From contig CM055109.1 in NCBI GenBank assembly GCA_029204225.1, positions 26,294,178 through 26,358,177 of the forward strand: DNA of 64,000 nucleotides. The letters run 5' to 3'. The DNA is from Diphasiastrum complanatum (taxonomy: Eukaryota > Streptophyta > Lycopodiopsida > Lycopodiales > Lycopodiaceae). Shown here piece by piece: positions 22,861-33,299 of the stretch. The notes beneath the pieces were generated by a model. It was not told the DNA's origin, ran no database searches, and saw nothing but the letters and a program-made list of their open reading frames with translations. Both the position numbers and the translations under genes were made by a program. Within the stretch, counting starts at the first letter, position 1. Each line of letters opens with the position of its first letter.

Positions 22861-23704
22861 TTGGAAACGAAGATGCATTTACATAGCACTAAATTTTGTA
22901 ATAACTTAAAATGGTCCTTAGAAACCCACTAAAAAATGAATAAATGTATGAATCTAGGCAGCAATAAAAGCATAAGGGCTGGATTGCAAAAAGTTAAATC
23001 TGGGCTGGTATAAATATAGTGTTGAAACTCTAAAAGCAATTCCTGAGCATTTTGGGTCTTAGCATATCATTTTGCATGTCTGTACGGAACAAGCTAGAGA
23101 TTCATGTTTAGAAAACCATGTTATAAGGTTACATGGTATTGTGGTTCCAGATATAAGATCAGATTGAAAAGATGGTGTAATTGGGCCCCCATTCGAAGAT
23201 AACAAGATAACGAGTGCATACATAGAACATGCCCAAAACACATGTTATGTACCTAAATTGGTTCATGAACTAATGAAGTAGATCATTTGGACATTGGATT
23301 TTCTTGCTACTATCTAACTATGTATAGTATGCTTTTGGGTCTGGGCTATAGTACTCAAAGCAATGTTTCCTCGAATCGTGGTTCAAATCTCGAATTGGTT
23401 TGAAGCAACGGTACTTTGAAGTTTGAACCAACCCGGTTCGAATAAAAAAACAAAAAGTTGAGGAAAAAGACATCAATTTCTTTGTTCAAAATGTTTTTTG
23501 TTTACATTTAATTTGTTTTGGATAGAACTTAACTTATTCAATTTGCAAGCCTCTCATATGGGCTAGTGCAAGAATACGATTTGCTTTAAAAAGACTAAAC
23601 CAATGTGTATGTGACAAAGCACCCCTATACATGATCCAAGTTAATTATCCTAGTGACTAAGGGCCTATATAACGTTGTTTGATGACCTATTTATAGTGTC
23701 ATAG
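22861..23704. other. Intron sequence with a GGTTCGAA-rich repeat at its right end
   Basis: No coding trace on either strand. At about 23375-23460 the words GAATCGTGGTTCAAA and CCGGTTCGAAT place a member of the GGTTCGAACC repeat family that also occurs near 27.1, 32.4 and 32.9 kb. Confidence 0.4.
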
Positions 23705-24212
23705 TGTCACATGTACTTTGACTCCGTTTGCCTAATGTAAATTGTAAAATGCAATTATAAAATTGTAGCTGGCTAAGTCGACCTGTGGAGACAATTGTAA
23801 ATTGCAATGTAAATATCAACTATAATGACTCATTCCGAGATGGCTAAGGGAATGTTGGGTCTCATGAGAGTCTGCCGGACTACCTCGTACAAGGTAAGGA
23901 CGGTTGACCGGTCAACAGGACAAGCGTCATATGCTCATTGGGACACAGTCCAATGCATGAGTCGACGATCAATGGACTAATCAACAAGACGTGCGCTTGG
24001 TCTAGTGTTTGCCAAGTGTTGACTTTAGGAGTGTCAAGGTTAAGGGGTGCTTGAGGGGATATTCCTATGGAGCTATGGTTGGGAGGAGACTTGTAGCAGA
24101 GCTCTCACGTTACCTTGTTGATCTATGTACTATTACTTGAGATTAATAAAGAGAGAGTTTCCTGAGTAATTCTTGTGTTTTAACTTAGGCTTTGTGAGCT
24201 TTGTGTGCAACA
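23705..24212 (+). mobile_element. Complete A-family LTR (508 bp)
   Basis: Starts TGTCACATGTACTTTG and ends GTGTGCAACA, followed by a primer binding site at 24215. It holds an AATAAA near 24146. The first 250 bp match both LTRs of element A; the single-copy version of their 81-bp repeat suggests this copy diverged by repeat contraction. It sits inside the inferred giant intron of the MYB gene, in the opposite transcriptional sense. Confidence 0.85.
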
Positions 24213-24214
24213 TC

Positions 24215-24226
24215 TGGTATCAGAAG
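24215..24226 (+). other. Primer binding site (initiator tRNA-Met type)
   Basis: TGGTATCAGAAG begins two bases after the LTR end. It differs from the standard TGGTATCAGAGC only at the last bases. It shows the element is transcribed on the plus strand. Confidence 0.8.
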
Positions 24227-25500
24227 TTGGATCAATCTAGGGTTTGAAAAGTGGAAATCCTCTACAAATCAAGAAGATCATATTAGTGTGGGATGAGAGG
24301 GGTGGAAAATCAGCAATGATTCTGGAATTAGGATTTTTGTTGTCCATAGTTGGGGATGGGGCTGTTTTTTCACTTGATTGCTGCCCTGAAAAAATCTGTT
24401 TAACAACTTGTTGGACGCCCGCAGAAGTTCATTGGTTTTGTTTGCTGTCCGGGGCACTTTTGCAGCTGGCTGTTGCCCTGATTCCGCTATTTTATTGTGA
24501 ATAGTGGGAGCCCTACAGCTGAGCGTTTTCCTACAGCCAGTCGTTGTCTCTGTTGGGGTTCAGTTTGTTGTTTTTTACAACAGTTCGACACTTTTACAAC
24601 TTGCCTTCTACTGTAGCTGTTTGCAAACACTGTCCTATGTCAACTGCGACCTACAGGAGGCTAATTTCGAAAATTTCAGACCTGTTAAAGCATAGTAGAT
24701 CCTGTTTTTTCCTGTTCAAATTTTAGCTTTTTGCTCCTACTCAGATCACACAGTGTCTCAATCTAGAGAGTCTAGCCATGATGCTGAAAGATTAGATGCA
24801 ACATGTTCCAAGTGGATGCTATTGAAGCCACTCTTAAGCTAATTTTGGAGCAACTCAAAGGTTAAGGGCTAGTGTTCCTGAGAGAGTCAGTGATACGACT
24901 ATGGAAGCAGAGAGAACATTGTCAATGGGTCATGAAGCTGAGTTGGGGTTTCAACAGCGGAAACTACCTACTATAGAACCTCTGAAGTTCACTGGAGCAG
25001 TGTCTATGAGGACCACAGATGCCGTGAGAATTGGTTACAAAAGTGGGAGAAAGCGTTCCAGATGCATGCCATTGATGATGAGATTGAGATGATTGTTGAA
25101 GCCACATATCGTTTTCAAGAGTCAGCATAAAGGTGGTTGAGGAAGGTGGAGAAAAAAAGCATGACCTAGTTCCAAACCACATGGAAAGCATTCTAGCAAA
25201 TATCTACACAAAACTGGGTGCCTATGGATGAAAATAATAGAGCCAGGCAACAATGAAGCAAGGTAACTTGAGCGTGTAGGAGTATGTTGACAATTACCGA
25301 GAGACACATTCCTCGGAGAAGTTCCTATGTTCATGCAAAGTGTTTCACTTTGTGGAGGGACTTCACGAGAGTATTCGCCCTTCCGTGCGAAAGGAGCAAT
25401 CTCATAATTTGCAAGGAGCCATATAGATGGCTTTGTAATATGAAGATGGTACAAGAGGCTTGGAACCTGCTGCAGTATTTTGTAACACCTTTTTCATTTG
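24227..25500 (+). pseudogene. A-family leader and gag remnant
   Basis: After a leader of about 650 bp with no reading frame, gag starts near 24901 (MEAERTLSMGHEAELGF; PTIEPLKFTGA) and shifts frame near 25010. It continues with the same core as element A (EMIVEATYRFQESA, near 25090-25125) and decays by 25500. Protease and pol are missing. It supplies the gag N-terminus deleted in element A. Confidence 0.7.
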
Positions 25501-26388
25501 TAAGAATAGAGATTGAGAGAGTATCTCCAACTCTTCCTACTTCCTTTGATGAAGGACCTCCTATTTTGTGTGAAAGAAGACAAAGAGCAAAAAGATGAAC
25601 ATTTCCCCAATTCTATGCTCCATTCCATGTTTAGATCACTCACTAAGATTTGGGACACCCTTAGTAGCCTAGGTTCTCAATCCCATAACTAATTTTACCC
25701 TCTTCCCATTGAATCGAAATGCGTACTACACACGACACTCACCCGGTTGTAGATCCAAAGACCCCGTTCTAAGCCTCTAAAGCTACACCTTAGGGAGGCA
25801 CAAAAAAGGACTACACAATTATTGCATCCTGTCTCTTGAATCTTGACGTCCTTGCTTTTGATTCCTAAATGACATATCCTCATGTTGAGTGCTCAGTAGC
25901 CATTGGCTTCCATGTGGTGTTATACATTATAATTCAATAAGATTGATGCTAGAAGAGCTCTTCGGAAATACTCAATAGCAAGTCTAAGGTTACAACCTAC
26001 CGACGTTTGATCAAAGATATTAGGCTTTACCTATCAAGGAAGATTCAAAACACATTAGTGGTCACATCATATTGAATCAAGTCCTATGTATTGAATGTCG
26101 ATTCTTGAATCACAAATGGTGCGCGCTCAGTGGCTTCAGTAGTGCTTAGTGTAATAAATCATAACTTGAGAAGATATGAAACTTGAAGAGCTCATTGAAG
26201 GTGTTGTGAAACATAGTCATAGATATCCAATCAATGATAACAAGGCACCTAGTATTTGAACCTTATAAAAGGCTTCAATGCTTAGTGTTATAACTTATAA
26301 TTTAAGTAGATTGAAGAGCTCTTGAAAATTGGTTTGAAACATCGTAGTAAGACGCTTCAATGGTCACACTTATAAGTCTAGCCCTATG
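25501..26388. other. No gene recognised; weak degenerate repeats
   Basis: AT-rich intron DNA. The word GAAGAGCTC recurs with similar flanks near 25951, 26188 and 26303, suggesting a very degenerate repeat. No coding trace. Confidence 0.35.
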
Positions 26389-26524
26389 TGTTGCACACAC
26401 AGCTCACAAACCCTAAGTTAAAATAGGAATTACTCAGGAAACTATCTCTTTGTTAATCTCAAGTCACAATACATAGATCAACAAGCTAACATGAGACTCG
26501 AGAGCTCTGCTGCAAGTCTCCTCC
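26389..26524 (-). mobile_element. A-family LTR fragment, reversed, left part
   Basis: Reads as the reverse complement of the last 135 bp or so of the LTR at 23705-24212, from its TGTTGCACAC terminus to CTGCAAGTCTCCTCC. The next bases are the start of element C. The LTR continues on the far side of element C at 30129, so element C was inserted into it. Confidence 0.8.
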
Positions 26525-26735
26525 TGTTAGATGCCAGTCGTGTTCTAGCACAGTCTCGACCCAACTAGTTACTAGGGGCCCAGGGCCAGTAACCGGGATG
26601 GACACTAGGGGACCAGTTGGGTCCGGTGCATCACTGGCAGTGACCCGGTGTGACCGCCAGTCAAGATGTCAGAAGGTGGAGTTATGACCGAATGGACCAT
26701 AGTCGTCAGTAGCGTAGATGCCTCTCCATCACACC
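26525..26735 (+). mobile_element. 5' LTR of element C (truncated)
   Basis: Starts TGTTAGATGCCAGTCGTGTT and follows 29636-29850 closely (GTTACTAGGGGCC, CCCAGGGCCAGTAACCG, CACTGGCAG, GACCCGGTGTGACCGCC). The match ends near 26735, so more than half of this LTR is replaced by unrelated sequence. The five bases before it (CCTCC) recur after the second LTR as a target-site duplication. Confidence 0.8.
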
Positions 26736-26884
26736 TATTTGCAGCCTTAGCGCACTGTTTGCAGTGGAAAAAGTATAATTTTTGCCAAATAAAATCTGGC
26801 CCAGCCAACGCCTACATGCCTGTTAGCGTCTTCCTGGAGGCAGTTTTGAAAGTGTTTTGAGGTGATTTTCGGCTGATTTCCCAC

Positions 26885-27010
26885 AGGCAAGTTATTACGT
26901 CCATGTCCAGTATGTGGGATTCGGAATCATTCCTAACATGGATAGCCGATACTCGAATGTATAGGGTAATGTAATTAATAATCTGATGAGGACCCAGGTA
27001 CTCTATGGAG
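26885..27010 (+). repeat. Dispersed repeat H (copy 1)
   Basis: TTACGTCCATGTCCAGTATG, GGGATTCGGAAT, ACATGGATA and AATAATCTGATGAGGAC match 30234-30415 in order, at moderate identity. This is probably part of an LTR of another family. It ends just before the CT microsatellite. Confidence 0.55.
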
Positions 27011-27028
27011 ACGCTCGGAAAAACCCTG

Positions 27029-27031
<3 letters not shown>

Positions 27032-27100
<69 letters not shown>
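27032..27100. repeat. (TC)n microsatellite, 69 bp
   Basis: About 34 uninterrupted CT units. Both flanks (ACCCTGAAGT before; GGAAAATGTCA then ACGGTTCGAACC after) recur, reversed, around the (GA)n tract at 32461-32493. The microsatellite is therefore part of a dispersed repeat. Confidence 0.95.
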
Positions 27101-27102
<2 letters not shown>

Positions 27103-27220
27103 AAAATGTCAAAAAAAAACGGTTCGAACCATTTTTCTTTTAAAAAAAAATTAAGTTTTTTTTTTCCCAGTTAGAAAAAGAAAAAACGGTTCGAACCGGC
27201 GGTTCGACACACCTATGATT
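27101..27220. repeat. GGTTCGAACC repeat family, copy next to (TC)n
   Basis: Contains ACGGTTCGAACC twice (near 27120 and 27187), A/T-rich spacers and GGCGGTTCGAC. A reversed relative lies at about 32320-32460. The palindrome GGTTCGAACC resembles the tRNA B-box, but no tRNA-like fold or A-box was found. Confidence 0.55.
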
Positions 27221-27224
27221 CCAA

Positions 27225-29121
27225 GTAGTCACCCTATCTCTAGACAACCATATCGGTTTCTCATAAAGAAGAGATAGAGATTACTAATCAAATTCAAAAT
27301 TATCTTAAGATGGGTCGCATTCAGCCTAGTAAGTCACCATGGGGTGCTCCTGTTCTTCTAAAAGCGAAGAAAGATGGAGGCTTCCGGATGTGTGGACTAC
27401 AAGGGGTTGAATAAAGTAACTATTAAGAATAAATTTCCATTGCCCCGAATGGATGATCTGGTAGATCGATTAGATGGAGCTAAATACTTCACAAAAATAG
27501 ATCTCAGAACCGGATACCATCAAATTAGGATTCATCTGAATGATATGCAAAAGACAGGTTTTCGGACGAGATTCGGTCATTATGCATTCCTTGTGCTTCC
27601 TATTGGGTTGACGAATGCACCTGCTACATTTCAACAGATGATGAATGATATTTTTCGTCCATATATGGGTAAATGTGTAGTTATATTTTTAGATGATATT
27701 CTCATCTACAATAGAACTCTTAAGGAGCATTTGAATCATTTAAAAACTATCTTGAGAATTCTCAGAAGATAGAAATTATATGCTAAAGAATCTAAATGTG
27801 AATTCTTTAAGCATGAGTTGGTGTACCTCAGTCATAAGATCACCCTAGATGGGTTGAAGATAGATGAGAGTAAGGTCAAGACAATGCTTGAGTGGCCGAT
27901 ACCGAAGATGGTTAGAGACATTAAATTTTATTGTTTTCTTTCGTAAGTCAATTGAATATTATGCAAAGGTAGCAACACCTCTAAATAATTTGACTAAAGG
28001 CAGGATGGTTACTTCAGCTCCTGTTTTACAGATCCCGAATCCATATTTACCTTACGTTGTACGAACTGACGGAATTGATTTGGCGATAAGAGCGGTTCTT
28101 TTACAAAATGATAGACCAATAGCGTTTGAAAGCAAGAAACTTACTGGACCTCAGTTGCGTGATACAACTCCGGAGAAGGAGTTATTTGTTGTGATACATG
28201 CACTTAAAACCTGGAGGCATTACCTTTATGGTAGTTAGTTTATAGTGTATACAGATCACCAGCCTCTAAAATACTTTTGCGATCAAAACGATTTGAGGGG
28301 TCGTAAAGCTCACTAGGATGAGCTTATGCAAGAATTTGATCATGAGATTTGATATGTCAAGGGCAGCTCTAACCAAGTTGCAGACGCTCTTAGTCGGATT
28401 GGTGAATTGAATGAATTTTCATTCACCCCGATTTCCACTGATCTATATCTTTCATTGAGAGGAAAGTGTGAATCAAATTCTCATTTTCGTCGCATTTGGA
28501 AAATGGTTGAGACTAGGAAAAATGAGAATGGAATAGAGATTAACTCACAGGGATCTCAGGTTCCTAAGAAAGATAAGAAGATAATGGAACAGTTCTCTAT
28601 CCGAGGTGGTTCGTTATTTCAGAATGGGAAAATTTGTGTACCAACGGATGATGAGATAAAGACGTGGATACTTTATGAATGTCATGACGTACCCTGTGCA
28701 GGTCATCCAGGTATACACAGGACTTTGGACTTGGTCAGAAGAGAGTTTTATCGGCCAAAACTCAAGCCATTTGTCGAGTCTTATGTGGTGAAATGTAAAC
28801 CTTGTCAGTTAGCCAAAGCGGAACGCTTAAAGACTGGAGGGTTGTTACATCCCTTAGATATCCCTTAGAAACGATGGGAAAGCATATCTATGGATTTTGT
28901 AGTTGGGACTTCCAAAGACCCAACATCATAATGATTCTATTTGGGTTGTAGTGGACAAGTTAACTAAATTAGCTACGTGCACACTAGTAAAGTCAACTAC
29001 AAAGGCTTCTAATTTAGCCCAAATCTTTGTGGAAAGATTATTTAGGATTTATGGATTGCCAAGTGATACTGTTAATAACAGAGATCCTAAGTTTACAAGT
29101 CACTTTTGGTCAGTTGTATGA
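27225..29121 (+). pseudogene. Element C pol remnant: RT, RNase H, integrase
   Basis: RT 27300-27850 ([26 protein letters not shown], intact FLDDIL box near 27690), interrupted by a stop at 27770-27772 and a frameshift near 27945. RNase H 28010-28330 (VVRTDGIDLAIRAVL with the first Asp context altered; several stops). Integrase zinc-binding region (CHDVPCAGHPG ... CKPCQLAKAE) near 28680-28830; core beginning MDFVVG with a frameshift near 28900; then VVVDKLTK and NNRDPKF to 29120. At 29121 the frame jumps back to RNase H of a second, related copy, so the integrase C-terminus is missing. Chromovirus-like gypsy. Confidence 0.85.
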
Positions 29122-29614
29122 TGAGGCTCAGAATAGTGTTGAAAACTTGAAGGAGGCTATTGCCACAGCTCCAGTACTCAAGATTGTTGATACCCACAAA
29201 CCTTTAGAGATGGATGCTAGTGGCATTGCCATGGGGGCAGTGTTGAGTCAAGAAGTTAGACCAATAGCCTTTGAAAGTAAGAAATTGATGCCAGTGCAAC
29301 AGAAATATCCCACACATGAGCAGGAGTTGTATGCAATTATACATGCACTCAAGGTGTGGCGACATTATCTGTATGGCACCGAATTTTACATGTATACTGA
29401 CCATCATACTTTGAGGTACTTCTACACTCAGTCAGATTTGAAAGGCCCCCAGGCTCAGTGGGCCAAGCTGATGCAGGAATTTCAACGATTGAGGAATTGT
29501 CTCCTCCAAGAGTATCTAGTGACTTGGAAAGGGCATCCTTTATCTTATGCTACAGGGGAGACTCACCAGGCATTGCGGAAGTCTTACCCAAAGTTTGTCA
29601 TCGAGGATCGATGA
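29122..29614 (+). pseudogene. Element C second block: RNase H fused to chromodomain-like tail
   Basis: An open frame encodes the end of RT and RNase H (LKEAIATAPVLKIVD, AFESKKL, YTDHHTLRYF, LMQEFQ). At about 29482 it changes in one codon step to the element's C-terminal chromodomain-like tail (RLRNCLLQEYLVTWKGHPLS ... FVIEDR), ending at the stop at 29612-29614. The whole integrase is deleted between the two. The fusion is in frame, so a 160-residue RNase H-chromodomain protein could in principle be made. A polypurine tract and the second LTR follow directly. Confidence 0.8.
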
Positions 29615-29621
29615 CTTGCCA

Positions 29622-29634
29622 TAAGAGGGAAGGA
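29622..29634 (+). other. Polypurine tract of element C
   Basis: AAGAGGGAAGGAT just before the LTR start at 29636, the expected position for plus-strand priming. Confidence 0.75.
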
Positions 29635-29635
29635 T

Positions 29636-30128
29636 TGTTAGACGCCAATTGTGTTCTAGCACAGTCCCGGCACGACCGGTTACTAGGGGCCGAGGGCCAT
29701 GGCATGGCCCAGGGCCAGTAACCGAGATGGACACTAGGGGACTAGTTGGGTCCGATGCGTCACTGGCAGCGACCCGGTGTGACCGCCACACAAGATGTCA
29801 ATAGGCGGAGTTAGGACCGCATGGACCCTAGTCGTCGGCAACGAAGATGCCTCTGCCAAACAAATAGCTAGTCTACAGTTAGTCGGGGTGACGATTAGTG
29901 TCACAGGTCCATGACGGGGCTTGGAGGTGGTGCCTCAGAGTCACGCACTGATTGCGAGTAGTGGATTCCTTGGAACCATGGGGACTGATCACCTTGCATG
30001 GCAACCAAGTGTTCCATGCCCAAAATAGCAACCAAAGAGACTCAAGAGGAGGGCACCTATGGTTGGGTGGATCATTCCTCACACCGACCATCTAAGTTGG
30101 GAGAGCTCCTAGAGATAGGAGTGCAACA
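29636..30128 (+). mobile_element. 3' LTR of element C (493 bp, complete)
   Basis: Starts TGTTAGACGCCAATTG and ends GTGCAACA. The following CCTCC (30129-30133) duplicates the CCTCC before the first LTR (26520-26524). This duplication sets both outer boundaries of element C. Confidence 0.85.
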
Positions 30129-30232
30129 CCTCCCAACCATAGCTATATAAGAATAGGATAGGGAATGTCTGGCAAGGCTCACGCTATAGCCCCTCAAGCA
30201 CCCCTTAACTATAACACATCCTAACGTCAACT
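30129..30232 (-). mobile_element. A-family LTR fragment, reversed, right part
   Basis: CCTCCCAACCATAGC, then CCCCTCAAGCACCCCTTAAC, read as the reverse complement of about 24000-24090 in the complete LTR. It continues the reversed LTR fragment ending at 26524. The match is lost at about 30232, where repeat H begins. Confidence 0.75.
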
Positions 30233-30420
30233 GTTACGTCCATGTCCAATATAAGGGATTCGGAATAGTTCTTGACCATCGTCCATGTCCAGTATAAGGG
30301 ATTCAGAATAGTCCTTGACATGGATATTTGGTACACCAATTACTTATGCCACGTCATTCCGGACTACACAAGAAATGTTATTAATAACCTTGTGAGGACA
30401 CAGATGCTCTAATTAGGACT
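30233..30420 (+). repeat. Dispersed repeat H (copy 2) with an internal 50-bp duplication
   Basis: Opens TGTTACGTCCATGTCC. The segment CGTCCATGTCC-A-A/G-TATAAGGGATTC-G/A-GAATAG occurs twice in tandem (30239 and 30285), followed by CCTTGACATGGATA and AATAACCTTGTGAGGAC shared with 26885-27010. Confidence 0.6.
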
Positions 30421-31020
30421 TACGGAGCTAGTGCATGGTGATTGACTACTTTTAGTGCATGATTAGGAGATCAAAAACAATTGGGTTGGAATGGGCGATC
30501 CTACATGGAATGTTCCTTGGCTTTTGGGGCCTATATATCTAGTAGGAACTCGCCCACCTCCACATCCAGTTTTCCAATTTCAGTTGCTAGGATCCTCTCC
30601 TCTCATGTATTCAGACATCGTGGCTCGAGGGTGAAGCAATTAGGGTTTTGACCATCCGTTTCCAATTGGTTGGGTGGTTTGGCTCCATAGACGTCCTTTT
30701 GGCGCATGCATAGGATCTAGGAGATCTTCACTTGGCGATCATAAATATCAACACATGGCAAACTCCATGCACAGTGACTCTTGCCACTTGGCAATACCCT
30801 AACACATAGAGTCATCCTTGCAGGGTGGAACAATGGAGGTGGATGGGATGTCGTCAAGCTGCGTAGTGAGGGGAGGTGGAGAGTGGTGCTCAAGTTCAGG
30901 CATGGAGGAGCATGATTGTTGTAAAGTGGCAAGGAGGTCATCGCCTTGTGAGGCATACTAGGCTTCCTTCTCAAAGGTGCAGTCATCACCGGTCTACAGG
31001 TTGAAACGGGGGAAGGTTGT
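30421..31020. other. Intron sequence with no recognised gene
   Basis: No coding trace. Near 30772 the words TGCCACTTGGCAATACCCT are the reverse complement of a motif at the end of element A's second LTR (18121-18141), so part of it may be LTR-derived. Confidence 0.35.
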
Positions 31021-31025
31021 TGGAG

Positions 31026-32200
31026 CTATTGGTAGTCGATGGTGGTGGTGGAAGCGATGAAAGGGAAGTTGGATACGAGGCAGGGGTGGCAGATGGTGGG
31101 ATCTTGGGCCACGAGATTATAGTGGTTCATGGCGGCGTTATCACATTGGATGAGAGTAGTAGGGTGGTATTGGTGCTGATTGGTGTAGAGTGTCCGAAAG
31201 TGCTTGTATGCTTGGAGGAAGATATCGAGGAGGGTAGCGATGGTGGCGCGGCAATGCTTAACGTGTTCCACCAATGCATCGGATGTTGACTCTGGTGGCG
31301 TCACTGGCTGGTGGTACTCTAGAGCGAACTTGACTTGTGGGTGTTGGGGATAAACATGGGTGGAACAAAGAGAGAGAGAGATCTTGCATATGATCGAGCT
31401 CCAAGTTAAAAACGATCTTGTGAAAAATTGATAATGACACAGAGGCAAGCAATAAAACGAAGCGGCGGGCTCACGAAAATATCATAAAAGTAGCCAAGCT
31501 CCTTGACCGGTACAAAACCGATAAGGACGACAAAAAAGAATGGCAATGAAAAATAATAAAAAGCAGGCCTGTAAGGGCATTCCAACAACCCATGGCCTAA
31601 TCGTCCCAAGCGACAACTGGGGAAATCGTGATGGAGACTGAGGATGGTGACTGAAACTGGAGGAGAGGAAAGACGATGATTGGGGAGGTGGTAATGGCGA
31701 TTGAAATGGAGGGTGAGGAAGCAAGAGTAATGAATGAAGAGGTGGAAATAATGGGTGTTTGAGCAACATGTAAAGTTAGGGCGAGGGTCGGGGACAACGT
31801 GTGTGGAGGGGATTGGTAAATAGTCTGCGTGGAGGGTGAGGAGTAAGGAGTTGTCTGTAGGTGGTGGAAGGGGAGAGTCTAGGAAGTCAGGAGTTTGCTG
31901 GCGAGCTTCAAGATATGCAATAGCATCATCTACGCGTGGATGGAGAGAAGTAGCAGCTTGTTCGGATTGGATGGAGGTGAGGATGTCGATGGATTCGAGA
32001 TGGGTGGTGATCAAAGGAGTGATGAGACCAAGAGTGATTCGGGTTGGGGGCTTAAAGGCTGCTTGGAACTCTTTAATGATGATAGAGACCCAGTTGTAAA
32101 TGACCTTGGGGCCATCGAGCATGGTCACCATCACCATGATGAGTTTGGGAATACGTTGAGGGCGATGGCAGCTAACGAGAAGGTTGGCAAAAAGGAATAA
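31026..32200 (-). pseudogene. Unidentified retroelement-like coding trace
   Basis: Minus-strand frame 31406-32137 begins with a globular stretch (MLDGPKVIYNWVSIIIKEFQ ... LGLITPLITTHLESIDIL ... VDDAIAYLEARQQTP) and becomes low-complexity after about 31850. 31026-31448 contains another piece (EHVKHCRATIATLLDIFLQA). From family memory this pattern resembles the N-terminal ORF of some plant LTR elements (plant-transposon-protein type), probably the continuation of the trace at 34150-34830. Stops and frameshifts are present. The assignment is weak. Confidence 0.35.
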
Positions 32201-32319
32201 TGGCTTCCCGAAGGTTGGGATTTCTAATGTGGGAGATCAGATAGCCCATCGTTGGTTTTGGTTTTAGCATCGGCACAGTCGGGGAGAAAGAATGCAGAGA
32301 CCATAGTTGCATCGAACCG

Positions 32320-32458
32320 CGATTTGTTCAAAGAACCAGGTTCGAACCGTTGGTTCGAATCGGCTTGGTTCAAAACCATTTTTTTGGTTTGAATCGGGAA
32401 AAAAAAAATGTTAAATTCTTTTAAATAAAAATCAGTTGAACCGTTTTCTTGGCATTTT

Positions 32459-32496
<38 letters not shown>

Positions 32497-32530
32497 CAAG
32501 GTTTTATTGAGTGTTTCATTATACATTGTA
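32320..32530 (-). repeat. GGTTCGAACC/(GA)n repeat, reversed copy
   Basis: (AG)16 at 32461-32493 preceded by GGCATTTTCC and by GGTTCGAACCGTTGGTTCGAA (two overlapping palindromic words) near 32340-32360. It is the reverse-complement counterpart of 27020-27200, including the ACCTTGAAGT word on the other side of the microsatellite. Confidence 0.6.
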
Positions 32531-32989
32531 ATATGTATGGTGTGGCATTAATGTTTTGAGTGATGAGTAACAATGATCAATCATTCTAGTCATGTATGGA
32601 AGTTGGTAGATACTAGCTAATGTCACAGATGATATCAAATAGATCATAGCTATAACTACGGGCAACATATGGATCAAGAACCCTACATCACAGGTGACAA
32701 GTATTGTTAGGCAACAAGACATAGGAATTTCACGTCAGAATTCAACTTCACTATCCGAATTGTAATGTACATGTTACCCATTAACACTAAGAAAGCACTT
32801 GTTTTTGACATAATCAAAGGGTAGAAACTAAGGGAGGGGGTAAAAAAACCCTAAAACCGATTCGCCGGTTCGAACCTGGAGAAGCCAATTCTTTTCCGAT
32901 TCAAACCCGATTCAAGCACGATTCGAAAAGGCGATTGGAAAGGTACCATAAAACATAGGCAGAGACGTCGTATTTGGCAAAGCCTCGGG

Positions 32990-33260
32990 CTTCAAAGTCG
33001 CATATTGGCACGGGAGAGGGCCTAACGCCCGCTCCCGTGCCTGTGCGACACGTGGTTGGGCTGCATGGTGCCCGTCAAAAAAAAATTGCAGGAAACAGGC
33101 GCGCCATAGTCCCAGGCAGCACAGGTGGCGCCAGGCAGACGGGTGACGCAGGGCAGCCCAGTTCGGGCAGCGCCACAGCGCAAGTGGCGCCAAGCAACCA
33201 CGGGGGTGGTCCCAGGCTGCACGAGTGGCGCCGGGCAGGTGGCTCATGGCACCAGCACAC
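32990..33260. repeat. GC-rich degenerate tandem repeat
   Basis: Strongly GC-rich island in AT-rich DNA. The word GTGGCGCCAGGCA and variants (GGTGGCGCCAGGCAG, AAGTGGCGCCAAGCA, GAGTGGCGCCGGGCAG) recurs about every 50-60 bp with flanks such as CCCAGGCTGCAC and CCCAGTTCGGGC. Long open frames exist on both strands, as expected of such composition, and are not taken as genes. Confidence 0.55.
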
Positions 33261-33299
33261 CCAAGCACTGGGAAATCTCAGAAAAACGCTTATGGGATA

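Noticed and set aside
26986-27174. Ser-Leu repeat protein frame
   Set aside because: It is the translation of the (CT)n microsatellite.
27110-27210. tRNA gene or tRNA-derived SINE from the GGTTCGAACC box
   Set aside because: No A-box, no cloverleaf pairing and no acceptor stem around the box; only the B-box-like word is present.
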